From the NCBI GenBank assembly GCA_003249625.1, contig QKII01000383.1, positions 1 to 9,177 on the forward strand: 9,177 bases of DNA, written 5' to 3'. Below, piece after piece: positions 1-6,358 of this stretch. The stretch comes from Propionivibrio sp. (GTDB lineage Bacteria > Pseudomonadota > Gammaproteobacteria > Burkholderiales > Rhodocyclaceae). The notes under the pieces were generated by a model. It was not told the origin of the DNA, did not search any database, and worked only from the letters and a program-made list of their open reading frames with translations. How positions within the stretch are numbered: position 1 is the stretch's first letter; the number at the start of each line of letters is the position of its first letter. The position numbers and the translations under genes were made by a program.

Positions 1-38
1 CGCAACACCTCGATTTCAATGACTTTTTGCTCAGACAT
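1..38 (-). CDS. frdB: Fumarate reductase iron-sulfur subunit, N-terminus only (partial)
   Basis: Only the first 12 codons are in the window, reading MSEQKVIEIEVL, and the gene continues past the left edge. The ATG lies 4 bp after the frdA stop, and an AAGGA ribosome site sits inside the last codons of frdA, so the two genes are probably translationally coupled. An iron-sulfur subunit directly after the flavoprotein is the usual order in frdAB and sdhAB operons. Such a subunit would carry 2Fe-2S, 4Fe-4S and 3Fe-4S clusters passing electrons from membrane quinol to the flavin of FrdA. The identity rests on gene order and the N-terminal style, because no cysteine motif is visible in this fragment. 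Confidence 0.72.
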   Translation of the reverse strand, partial: MSEQKVIEIEVL

Positions 39-42
39 TGGA

Positions 43-1833
43 TTATTTCCTTTCCTGGTCTGCTTTTTCACCCGCGGCACCGTAAACACGCGCGGCCGGT
101 GGGGACTTGGTGATCTTCACGTCGCCGTAGGTGATGCGCGGCGCGCTGCCCGGAACATAGAAGGCATCCGAGTGCTTGAGGAAGTTGACGTCGTCACGCT
201 TGGTGTAGGCGCCATCCGGACCGTCCAGACGCTGGTGGGCACCGCGCGATTCCTTGCGGTTGACCGCGGAATGCGCCATCGCCTGCGCCACGTCGAGTTG
301 ATAGTCGAGCTCGATAGCGTTGAGCCATTCGGTATTCCAGACGCTGCTGTTGTCGTCGAGCTTGACGTTCTTGAAACGCTCGCGCAGTTCGCCCACCTTG
401 TCGCAGGTCGCCTGCATCGTTTCTTCGACGCGGTAGATGCCGCAGCCGTCTTCCATCGACTTGACCATCTCCTTGCGGATGTCTGCGATGCGTTCGGTGC
501 CACCGGTCTTGGTCTTCAGGGCCATGACACGCTGTTCGGCGGCCTGGGCCTGCTTGAGCAGGCTGGCGGAATTGCCCGGCGCAACAGACTTGGCGCGCTT
601 GGCGGCTTCGTCGCCGGCCACCTTGCCGAACACCAGCAGTTCGGTCAGCGAGTTCGAGCCGAGACGGTTGGCGCCGTGAATACCGACGCTGGCACATTCG
701 CCGATCGCGTAGAGGCCCGGCAGCGAGGTTTCGCACTTGCCGTCGACGCAGACGCCACCCATCGTGTAGTGAACGCCCGGACGCACCGGGATCGGTTCCT
801 TGGCCGGATCGATACCCATGAAGGTTTCGGCCATCTCGTAGATCAGCGGCAGACGCTCGTGCAGATAGGCCTCGCCGAGGTGACGCAGGTCGAGGTGCAC
901 GACCGAGCCCATGACAGGGTGCTCGATGGTGCGGCCCTTCTGCTGCTCGTACCAGAAAGCCTGGCTCAGACGGTCGCGCGGACCGAGCTCCATGTACTTG
1001 TTCTTCGGCTTGTCCTGCAACGGTCCGAGGCCGTAGTCCTGCAGATAGCGGTAGCCGTCCTTGTTGACGAGGTAACCACCTTCGCCACGGCAGGCTTCGG
1101 TGAACAGCAGGCCGGTGATCGGCATGCAGGTCGGGTGGTACTGGACGAATTCCATGTCGCGCAGCGCAACGCCGTGACGGAAGGCCAGCGCCATGCCGTC
1201 GCCGGTAACGATGCCACCCAGCGTGCTTTCGCGGAAGACACGGCCGGCACCGCCGGTGGCCAGAATGACCGACTTGCCTTCGATCATCGTGAATTCACCG
1301 GTGCCCATTTCGATGGCGACGACGCCCTGGCAACGGCCGTCTTCTTCGAGCAGGTCGACGCAGAAGTACTCGTCGAAGCGCTTGATCGAGGGGTATTTGA
1401 TCGAGGTCTGGAAAAGGGTGTGCAGGATGTGGAAACCGGACTTGTCGGCCGCGAACCAGGTGCGCTGGATCTTCATGCCGCCGAACGGACGCACGTTGAC
1501 GTGACCGTCGGCAGTACGGCTCCACGGGCAGCCCCAGTGCTCGAGGCGGGTCAGTTCGACCGGCGCCTGCTGAACGAAGTACTCGACAACGTCCTGTTCG
1601 CACAGCCAGTCACCGCCACCCACGGTATCGTGGAAGTGGTAGTCGAGGCTGTCGTCCGGACGCTTGACACCCGCGGCGCCACCTTCGGCGGCGACGGTAT
1701 GGCTACGCATCGGATAGACCTTCGATACCAGCGCGATCTTCAGCGACGGATCCGATTCGGCAACTGCGATAGCTGCACGCAGACCGGCTCCGCCCCCTCC
1801 CACGATAACTACATCTGCCTTGTAAATTTCCAC
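43..1833 (-). CDS. frdA: Quinol:fumarate reductase flavoprotein subunit FrdA
   Basis: This catalytic subunit reduces fumarate to succinate on the cytoplasmic face of the membrane, using electrons relayed by FrdB from quinol. The protein is 596 aa, close to E. coli FrdA (602 aa), and matches it in remembered sequence along nearly its whole length. Visible parts are the FAD dinucleotide-binding motif VGGGGAG (11-17), the covalent-flavin histidine in PMRSHTVAAEGG (His45), ATGGAGRV (192-199), active-site His233 in QYHP, Cys248-Arg249 in ACRGEGG, Arg286 in GPRD, His355 in HYTMGG and Arg390 in GANRLGSNS. I chose the GTG at 1833 because AAAGGA lies 6 nt upstream and the length then aligns with E. 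coli; a TTG two codons earlier would abut the ribosome site. One oddity is Cys236 in YHPTC, where enterobacterial FrdA has Gly. Succinate dehydrogenase is the alternative, but the KVYPMRSHTVAAEGG and YMELGPRD blocks favour the fumarate reductase branch. Confidence 0.95.
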   Translation of the reverse strand: MEIYKADVVIVGGGGAGLRAAIAVAESDPSLKIALVSKVYPMRSHTVAAEGGAAGVKRPDDSLDYHFHDTVGGGDWLCEQDVVEYFVQQAPVELTRLEHWGCPWSRTADGHVNVRPFGGMKIQRTWFAADKSGFHILHTLFQTSIKYPSIKRFDEYFCVDLLEEDGRCQGVVAIEMGTGEFTMIEGKSVILATGGAGRVFRESTLGGIVTGDGMALAFRHGVALRDMEFVQYHPTCMPITGLLFTEACRGEGGYLVNKDGYRYLQDYGLGPLQDKPKNKYMELGPRDRLSQAFWYEQQKGRTIEHPVMGSVVHLDLRHLGEAYLHERLPLIYEMAETFMGIDPAKEPIPVRPGVHYTMGGVCVDGKCETSLPGLYAIGECASVGIHGANRLGSNSLTELLVFGKVAGDEAAKRAKSVAPGNSASLLKQAQAAEQRVMALKTKTGGTERIADIRKEMVKSMEDGCGIYRVEETMQATCDKVGELRERFKNVKLDDNSSVWNTEWLNAIELDYQLDVAQAMAHSAVNRKESRGAHQRLDGPDGAYTKRDDVNFLKHSDAFYVPGSAPRITYGDVKITKSPPAARVYGAAGEKADQERK

Positions 1834-1889
1834 GCCCAATCCTTTCTCGCTTAACGCGAAGTTTGCTACGACCAGCGCAATTTAAAGCC

Positions 1890-1909
1890 CGCCGGAGTGG
1901 ACGCCGGCG
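1890..1909 (-). other. GC-rich hairpin in the frdA leader
   Basis: A 6-bp stem (CGCCGG paired with CCGGCG) closes an 8-nt loop. It lies between the candidate frdA promoter and the frdA start, so it would form in the 5' untranslated RNA. On the minus strand it is followed by GGGCTTTAAATT, which has too few consecutive T residues for a convincing intrinsic terminator. It may be a weak attenuator or remnant terminator for read-through from tatD, or have no role. Confidence 0.25.
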
Positions 1910-1935
1910 ACCCTTGATGCTAAAAACAGGGCGGA

Positions 1936-1964
1936 ATTATCGCGTTTTTTCAGGGCTGCGGCAA
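1936..1964 (-). promoter_or_regulatory. Candidate sigma70-type promoter for frdAB
   Basis: On the minus strand, TTGCCG (1964-1959) and GATAAT (1941-1936) are separated by exactly 17 bp. The -10 box matches TATAAT at 5 of 6 positions and the -35 box matches TTGACA at 4 of 6. Transcription would start near 1929, giving a leader of about 95 nt before the frdA GTG. The promoter sits in the only sizeable gap between tatD and frdA, where separate control of frd would be expected. It was judged by eye; in a GC-rich genome a chance match is possible. Confidence 0.45.
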
Positions 1965-2064
1965 CTTTTGGGCTATCTTGATGTCGCTTTGGAGGCGACT
2001 GAAAAACGCTCTCTGAAAGGTATTTTGGGGCAACATAAAGCATCGGTTGCCGCCTCATAAACAA

Positions 2065-2853
2065 TCATTCCGATCCTGCCAGCGGCGGGAAAAGCATCAA
2101 TGCGTTTCTCGTCGTGGCGCTCGCTACGGTTCCCAGATCCTGACCACGCAACCCGGCCAGTTCGGCAGCAATACGTGGAAGCTCTCCAGGCTGGTTGCGT
2201 TGCCCCGCGATCCACGCCGGCGGGATATCCGGCGCATCGGTTTCGAGAACAATCGCTTCGATCGGCAGCGTCGCGGCCAACTGCCGCAAGCGTGTGGCGC
2301 GCGGAAAGGTCATTGCACCGCCAAACCCGAGCCGAAAACCGAGCCGCGTAAACTCATCTGCCTGCTGGCGGCTACCGTTAAAGGCATGCGCTATCCCGTT
2401 GCGTACGCCAATCCGGCGCAACTGCTTGAGCACGGCATCAACCGCCCGGCGGACGTGCAACAACACAGGCAGATCGAAATCGCGGGCCATGCGCAGTTGC
2501 TCGACGAATATGGCCTCTTGTCTGGCCGCATCGATGCCAGGGACGAAAAAATCCAAGCCGATCTCGCCAATCGCCACCGGGGGATGCGTACCGGCAAGTT
2601 CGGCTTCAAGATGCCGCCGCAATTGCGGAAAGAATTCGTCGCCGACCCGGTCCACGTAAAGCGGGTGAACGCCGTATGCGGGATAACATGCTGCGTAACG
2701 CTCGGAACATTGCCTCACCGCGTGGAAGTTCCCCGGATGCACCGCCGGAACAATGATTGCCGAAACGCCGGCGATGGTCGCCGCTTCCGCCACCGCGTCG
2801 CGATCGCCATCGAATTCGGTGGCGTCGAGATGGCAATGCGTGTCGATCAGCAC
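2065..2853 (-). CDS. TatD-family metal-dependent hydrolase (YjjV-like)
   Basis: This 262-aa protein has the TatD amidohydrolase (TIM-barrel) pattern. Metal-binding residues are all present: the DTHCHLD motif at the N-terminus (His6, His8), GEIGLD with Glu97, His133 in LLHVRRA, His156 in AHAFNGS and Asp206 in LETDAPDIPP. Family members are divalent-metal phosphoesterases, with 3'-5' DNase activity reported for some. Segments such as IIVPAV, GGAMTFPRA and LETDAPDIPP resemble E. coli YjjV more than TatD itself, so the exact substrate is unknown. I chose GTG at 2853, which puts DTHCHLD at residues 4-10 as in relatives; an upstream extension to 3003 is open but reads as non-conserved arginine-rich sequence. 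No strong ribosome site precedes the GTG. A small reading frame stops 4 bp upstream, so translation may be coupled. It appears to be the last gene of the gmk-rpoZ-spoT transcription unit. Confidence 0.9.
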   Translation of the reverse strand: MLIDTHCHLDATEFDGDRDAVAEAATIAGVSAIIVPAVHPGNFHAVRQCSERYAACYPAYGVHPLYVDRVGDEFFPQLRRHLEAELAGTHPPVAIGEIGLDFFVPGIDAARQEAIFVEQLRMARDFDLPVLLHVRRAVDAVLKQLRRIGVRNGIAHAFNGSRQQADEFTRLGFRLGFGGAMTFPRATRLRQLAATLPIEAIVLETDAPDIPPAWIAGQRNQPGELPRIAAELAGLRGQDLGTVASATTRNALMLFPPLAGSE

Positions 2854-2857
2854 CGGT

Positions 2858-3044
2858 TCAGAATGCCCGAAACAGAATCTCCGGCGCCTTCCCTCTGACC
2901 ATGGTCCGCTCGACTGTTCCGCGCCCCATATCGAGGTACAGGCTGGAGCCGGGAACGTCCGATGAAGGGCACGATCGAGCGCATCGAGGGCGGCAATCCA
3001 CACCAGAACTCCGTGTCGCTGGCCGGGTGCCGCACGGCGAACAT
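2858..3044 (-). pseudogene. Possible small gene between spoT and tatD with an apparent single-base frameshift
   Basis: I do not recognise this protein. An ATG at 3044 overlaps the spoT stop as TGATG, the classic coupled arrangement. The first 28 or so codons (MFAVRHPASDTEFW...) have about 90% G or C at third positions, like real genes here. Near 2955-2985 that quality moves to another frame, which continues as DVPGSSLYLDMGRGTVERT and ends at a TGA (2858-2860) 4 bp before the tatD GTG. The span is 187 nt, one more than 62 codons, as expected from one extra base; removing a G near 2960 would join the halves as ...IVPFIDVPGSSL.... The unshifted frame also stays open, to 2847, giving 65 aa that overlap the tatD start. 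So this may be a broken gene, a sequencing error, a recoding site, or simply a spacer. Function unknown. Confidence 0.4.
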
Positions 3045-5266
3045 CAAGGCGACTCCTGTTCCCGAACGATACGAACGACCTCCGGGATACGCCGCAGTCC
3101 GCGCATCAACAACGCCAGATGCGTACGGCCGGTGACCTGAACGAGAAAATGCAGATCGGTAAAAATCCCGGCGTTACGCCGATCCATATTCACATAACCG
3201 ATGTTTATACCGGCCTGGGCGATCGTCGTCGACACTTTCCCGAGCACGCCGAGGACGTTCTTGGCCGTGACCTTGAGGCGAACATCGAAGACCATGCCCG
3301 GATCCGGTTCCCATTCCACATGAATCCAGTTCTGCGGTTCCGGGCTCCTTGACTTCCTGACCTCAGGGCACGCGTGCGTATGGATGCGCAACCCTTGGTC
3401 CTTGCGCAACAAGCCGATGATCGGGTCTCCCGGAATCGGCTGGCAACAAGGCGCCAATTGAATCGCCATGCCCTCCGTCCCGCGAATCAGCAGCGGGGTA
3501 GTCGTAGAAGGGCTGGAATCGGTCTGCGAAACCTCGTCGCTTTCCGCAAGCCGACGGGCCACAACGGCGGCCAGGCTGCGTCCGAGGCCGACATCCGAGT
3601 ACAACTCTCGCTTCGTTTTCTTGCCAGCCTCTTGGATGACCCGCTCCCAGACGGACGCGGGAATCTCCGTTTGTACGATCCCCAGCGCCTGTAGCTCTTG
3701 GGTCAGCATTCTCTCGCCAAGAGAACTGGCGCCCTCCTGCTGTACGCCGCGCAAGAATTGCCGGATCCGGCTACGCGCTCGGCTGGTCTTCACATAGCCC
3801 AGCCAGGCCGGGTTGGGGTTGGCAAAGGGAGCGGTAATGATCTCGACCTGGTTGCCGTTGGCCAGTTCAGCCGAAAGCGGGATCAATTCGTGGTCGATCC
3901 GTGCCGCGACACAACGATGGCCGATGTCGGTATGCACCGCATAGGCGAAATCGATGACTGTCGCCCCGCGCGGCAACGCTAGGATCTGGCCCTTCGGGGT
4001 GAAGACGTAGACCTCGTCAGGGAACAGATCGACCTTGACGTGCTCGAGGAATTCCGATGAATCGCCGGTGGCACTCTGCAGTTCGAGCAACGATTGCAAC
4101 CAGACGTGCATCTTGTCCTGCAGGTCGGCACCACTCTCGGCAGTGTCCTTGTAGAGCCAGTGCGAGGCGATACCTTCCTCGGCGAGATGGTGCATCGCCT
4201 GCGTACGGATCTGGATCTCGATCGGCGTGCCGTAGGGGCCGATCAGCGTGGTATGCAGCGACTGGTAGCCATTGACCTTCGGAATGGCGATGTAGTCCTT
4301 GAACTTGCCCGGCACCGGCTTGAACAGCGAGTGCAGCGCGCCAAGAGCCAGGTAGCAGGTCGCGATATCCTTCACGATGACGCGGAAACCGTAGATGTCC
4401 AGCACCTGGGAAAAGCTCAGGTGCTTGTCGACCATCTTGCGGTAGATCGAATACAAGCTTTTTTCCCGGCCGAAAACACCGGCTTCGATATGCGCCTCGG
4501 CGAGCTTGCCATGCACGCCTTCGAGGATCTTCGTCAGCAATTCGCGGCGGTTGCCGCGTGCAGCCTTGACCGCCTTGGACAGCACGGCGAAACGCAGCGG
4601 ATAGATATGCCTGAACGACAGGTCCTGCAATTGGCGGGAAATGTTGTTAAGCCCGAGACGGGTGGCGATCGGCGCGTAGATTTCCAGCGTCTCGTGCGCG
4701 ATCCGGCGGCGTTTTTCCGGGCGGACCGGCGCCATCGTCTGCAGGTTGTGGCGGCGGTCGGCCAGTTTGATCAGCACGATGCGCAGATCGCTGGCCATGG
4801 CCATCAGCATCTTGCGGAAATTTTCAGCTTGCGCATCCTGGTACGACTGAAACTCGATCTTGTCGAGCTTGGACAAGCCGTCGACCAGATCGGCGACCTG
4901 CTTGCCGAAGCGCTCGGTAATCTGCGCCTTGGTGACCGCCGTATCCTCCATCACGTCATGCAACAGCGCAGCCACGATAGCCTGCACGTCCATGCGCCAT
5001 TCGGCGAGGGCACCGGCAACGGCCAATGGATGGGTGATGTAGGGTTCGCCGGAAAGCCGGGTCTGCCCAAGATGCGCCTCGTCGCTGAAACGGTAGGCAG
5101 CACAAACCTGCGCCACCTCGTCCGGCGGCAGATAACTCAGGGTATCGATGAACACCCGGTAGGCCGGGTCTTCATACTCGTATTCGACGACTCGCCGCTC
5201 CGGATCAGAGGCGCCAGTAGAGCCGTTCGGTAAGGGAAATGAACCGGCCGGGGTGCTGTAAGTCAC
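3044..5266 (-). CDS. spoT: Bifunctional (p)ppGpp synthetase/hydrolase SpoT
   Basis: This cytosolic RelA/SpoT-homologue enzyme makes and degrades the alarmone (p)ppGpp. It has 740 aa against 702 in E. coli SpoT, with about 30 extra N-terminal residues. Domains in order: HD hydrolase (about 50-200) with ITHP (His79), HDVMEDT (103-109), Asp170 and Asn174; synthetase (about 260-375) with REKSLYSIYRKM, DIYGFRVIV, NGYQSLHTT and EIQIRT; TGS (about 410-470); the conserved Cys pair in PCCQPIPGD (607-608); and a C-terminal ACT domain (about 660-735). KFKD at 321-324 is the basic motif of bifunctional enzymes, where monofunctional RelA has an acidic EXDD, so SpoT is the better name. The GTG start at 5266 is supported by GGTGATC just upstream, complementary to the 16S rRNA 3' end. 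Two hydrolase motifs differ from the usual form: RLSGEP for RKSGEP and ADRRHN for ADRLHN. It lies 30 bp after rpoZ. Confidence 0.95.
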   Translation of the reverse strand: MTYSTPAGSFPLPNGSTGASDPERRVVEYEYEDPAYRVFIDTLSYLPPDEVAQVCAAYRFSDEAHLGQTRLSGEPYITHPLAVAGALAEWRMDVQAIVAALLHDVMEDTAVTKAQITERFGKQVADLVDGLSKLDKIEFQSYQDAQAENFRKMLMAMASDLRIVLIKLADRRHNLQTMAPVRPEKRRRIAHETLEIYAPIATRLGLNNISRQLQDLSFRHIYPLRFAVLSKAVKAARGNRRELLTKILEGVHGKLAEAHIEAGVFGREKSLYSIYRKMVDKHLSFSQVLDIYGFRVIVKDIATCYLALGALHSLFKPVPGKFKDYIAIPKVNGYQSLHTTLIGPYGTPIEIQIRTQAMHHLAEEGIASHWLYKDTAESGADLQDKMHVWLQSLLELQSATGDSSEFLEHVKVDLFPDEVYVFTPKGQILALPRGATVIDFAYAVHTDIGHRCVAARIDHELIPLSAELANGNQVEIITAPFANPNPAWLGYVKTSRARSRIRQFLRGVQQEGASSLGERMLTQELQALGIVQTEIPASVWERVIQEAGKKTKRELYSDVGLGRSLAAVVARRLAESDEVSQTDSSPSTTTPLLIRGTEGMAIQLAPCCQPIPGDPIIGLLRKDQGLRIHTHACPEVRKSRSPEPQNWIHVEWEPDPGMVFDVRLKVTAKNVLGVLGKVSTTIAQAGINIGYVNMDRRNAGIFTDLHFLVQVTGRTHLALLMRGLRRIPEVVRIVREQESP

Positions 5267-5270
5267 AGTC

Positions 5271-5277
5271 GATCACC
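5271..5277 (-). promoter_or_regulatory. Ribosome binding site that fixes the spoT GTG start
   Basis: On the minus strand GGTGATC lies 4 nt before the GTG at 5266. It can pair with GAUCACC of the 16S rRNA 3' end, the part 5' of the usual CCUCC core, which gives a normal distance to the start codon. No other start candidate nearby has comparable pairing. Confidence 0.5.
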
Positions 5278-5296
5278 GCGCAGCCGTTCCCGACGA

Positions 5297-5503
5297 TCAG
5301 GCGTGGCCGCGGTTGAGCACTTCCAGACCGTACAACCGATCGGCCAGTTCGCGCAGGGCGATCACCGTCGGCTTGTCACGGTTGGCCTCGACCATCGGCG
5401 AGGCACCGGCGGTGATCTGGCGGGCGCGATAGGTCGCGGCCAGGGTCATCTGAAAGCGGTTGGGAACGTGATCCAAACAATCGTCTACGGTAACTCGTGC
5501 CAT
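5297..5503 (-). CDS. rpoZ: DNA-directed RNA polymerase omega subunit
   Basis: This small subunit (68 aa, normal for betaproteobacteria) binds the C-terminal part of beta-prime and helps RNA polymerase assembly. In several proteobacteria it also forms part of the first ppGpp-binding site on the enzyme. The N-terminus [10 protein letters not shown] followed by [15 protein letters not shown] and the later ALRELADRL segment are typical omega sequence. An AGGA ribosome site precedes the ATG at 5503. It lies 9 bp after gmk and 30 bp before spoT. The gmk-rpoZ-spoT order is widely conserved in beta- and gammaproteobacteria and joins GTP supply, a ppGpp target and ppGpp turnover in one transcript. Confidence 0.96.
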   Translation of the reverse strand: MARVTVDDCLDHVPNRFQMTLAATYRARQITAGASPMVEANRDKPTVIALRELADRLYGLEVLNRGHA

Positions 5504-5512
5504 ATTTCCTAC

Positions 5513-6121
5513 TCAAAGCAGTGACGCGAACAGCGACGCGTGTCGCTGGCGCTGGTTCGTGTAACGCAGCCGGCAAGCTGAAACGACCGACTGGAGGTCG
5601 CGCGAGGCCTGCTGCAAATCGTCGTTGATAATAACATAGTCGAATTCGTCCACATGCCGCATCTCGTCTCGCGCGGCGGCAATGCGCCGGGCAACGACCT
5701 CCGCCGAATCGGTTCCGCGGCCTGACAGGCGCGCTTCCAGAACCGGCATCGACGGCGGCAGGACGAAGATTCCGATCGCCTCCGGAAATACCTTGCGCAC
5801 CTGCTGCGCGCCCTGCCAGTCGATCTCCAGCAGGACATCACGCCCCGAGGCCATTTCCGAGGCAATCCACTGTTTCGACGTCCCGTAGTAGTTGCCATGC
5901 ACCTCCGCCCATTCGAGGAATTCGCCGCGATCGACCATTTTCAGGAATGCCGGCACCTCGACAAAATGATATTCGCGGCCATTCGCTTCGCCGCTGCGCG
6001 GCGAACGTGTCGTATGGGAAATCGACAGACCGATTTGCGAATCGTTCTCCAAAAGAAGGCTGACGAGGGTCGTCTTGCCAGCTCCGGAAGGAGCCGCCAC
6101 GATGAACAGGTTTCCGATCAT
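5513..6121 (-). CDS. gmk: Guanylate kinase
   Basis: Guanylate kinase phosphorylates GMP to GDP with ATP in the cytoplasm, an essential step in GTP and dGTP supply. The 202-aa length is typical. The P-loop APSGAGKT is at 10-17. The GMP-binding region SHTTRSPRSGE is at 35-45 (Ser36, Arg40, Arg43), followed by GREYHFV with Tyr52, Glu71 in LEWAEVHGNYYGTS, and EIDWQGAQQVR (99-109). All recognised catalytic and binding motifs are intact. The ATG at 6121 starts three residues before the first beta-strand, as in relatives; the ribosome site is weak. It is the first gene of the minus-strand operon. Its upstream neighbour is a divergent transporter operon, whereas yicC often occupies that place in proteobacteria. 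Confidence 0.97.
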   Translation of the reverse strand: MIGNLFIVAAPSGAGKTTLVSLLLENDSQIGLSISHTTRSPRSGEANGREYHFVEVPAFLKMVDRGEFLEWAEVHGNYYGTSKQWIASEMASGRDVLLEIDWQGAQQVRKVFPEAIGIFVLPPSMPVLEARLSGRGTDSAEVVARRIAAARDEMRHVDEFDYVIINDDLQQASRDLQSVVSACRLRYTNQRQRHASLFASLL

Positions 6122-6154
6122 GGATATATTGCCCAGGCGAATAAGGAAACAGCG

Positions 6155-6183
6155 ATTGTAACCGGGACCCCTGTGCGTTCACC
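6155..6183 (-). promoter_or_regulatory. Candidate promoter for the gmk-rpoZ-spoT-tatD operon
   Basis: On the minus strand TACAAT (6160-6155) matches the -10 consensus at 5 of 6 positions and would start transcription near 6148, about 27 nt before the gmk ATG. At 17-bp spacing the -35 region is GGTGAA, a poor match, so the promoter may be weak or activator-dependent. It was chosen by eye as the best -10 box in the divergent gap. Confidence 0.35.
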
Positions 6184-6191
6184 GTATGTGG

Positions 6192-6205
6192 GATCTACTC
6201 AGATC
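6192..6205. repeat. Inverted repeat, candidate operator, between gmk and tctC
   Basis: GATCT and AGATC form a perfect 5-bp inverted repeat around the 4-nt spacer ACTC. It lies upstream of the -35 boxes of both divergent promoter candidates, centred about 70 bp before the expected tctC transcription start. That would suit an activator site, but a repeat this short can arise by chance and no regulator gene is visible nearby. Confidence 0.25.
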
Positions 6206-6209
6206 TCCG

Positions 6210-6225
6210 GCCTGACCGCCTGACC
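6210..6225. repeat. Tandem 8-bp direct repeat upstream of the tctC promoter candidate
   Basis: GCCTGACC occurs twice without a gap, ending 7 bp before the candidate tctC -35 box. Tandem half-sites next to -35 boxes are common targets of response regulators, and tct operons of enteric bacteria are controlled by the TctD/TctE two-component system. No tctDE genes lie in the window, so a regulatory role is inference only. Confidence 0.3.
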
Positions 6226-6232
6226 ATAACTA

Positions 6233-6261
6233 TTGACGCGTAACGCCTGCAGCAATAGAGT
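6233..6261 (+). promoter_or_regulatory. Candidate sigma70-type promoter for tctCBA
   Basis: TTGACG (6233-6238) matches the -35 consensus at 5 of 6 positions and is followed after 17 bp by TAGAGT (6256-6261), 4 of 6 for the -10. Transcription would begin near 6268 and leave a leader of about 90 nt before the tctC ATG. A second, poorer pair (TTGTTC, 17 bp, TAGAAA) lies about 57 bp downstream, so the start point is uncertain. Confidence 0.42.
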
Positions 6262-6358
6262 GAGCGGCGGCGCTCGAAAATTCAGAACGTTGTTCCATTT
6301 ACGCGCATCGAATAGAAAGAGAACGCACTCAACAAAAACCATCACGGAGGATCGCACC

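Noticed and set aside
19..1854. A 611-codon open frame on the plus strand, antisense to frdA
   Set aside because: It is a mirror frame of a GC-rich gene. The product is compositionally odd with no recognisable motif, while the opposite strand encodes a full FrdA with all catalytic residues.
1863..2064. Overlapping 60-65-codon frames on both strands in the tatD-frdA gap
   Set aside because: Both need TTG starts or lack ribosome sites, neither resembles a protein, and the better explanation of the gap is the frdA promoter and leader.
2854..3003. A 50-residue N-terminal extension of the TatD-family protein
   Set aside because: The extension is arginine-rich, not protein-like, and overlaps the candidate small gene. 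Family members start just before DTHCHLD, which fits the GTG at 2853.
4094..5233. A 379-codon open frame antisense to spoT
   Set aside because: It lies wholly inside the conserved HD and synthetase coding region of spoT and shows no family motif of its own.
6233..6358. A 42-codon upstream extension of TctC
   Set aside because: It would bury the signal peptide inside the protein, overlaps the promoter candidate, and has no ribosome site, whereas the ATG at 6359 has GGAGG upstream.
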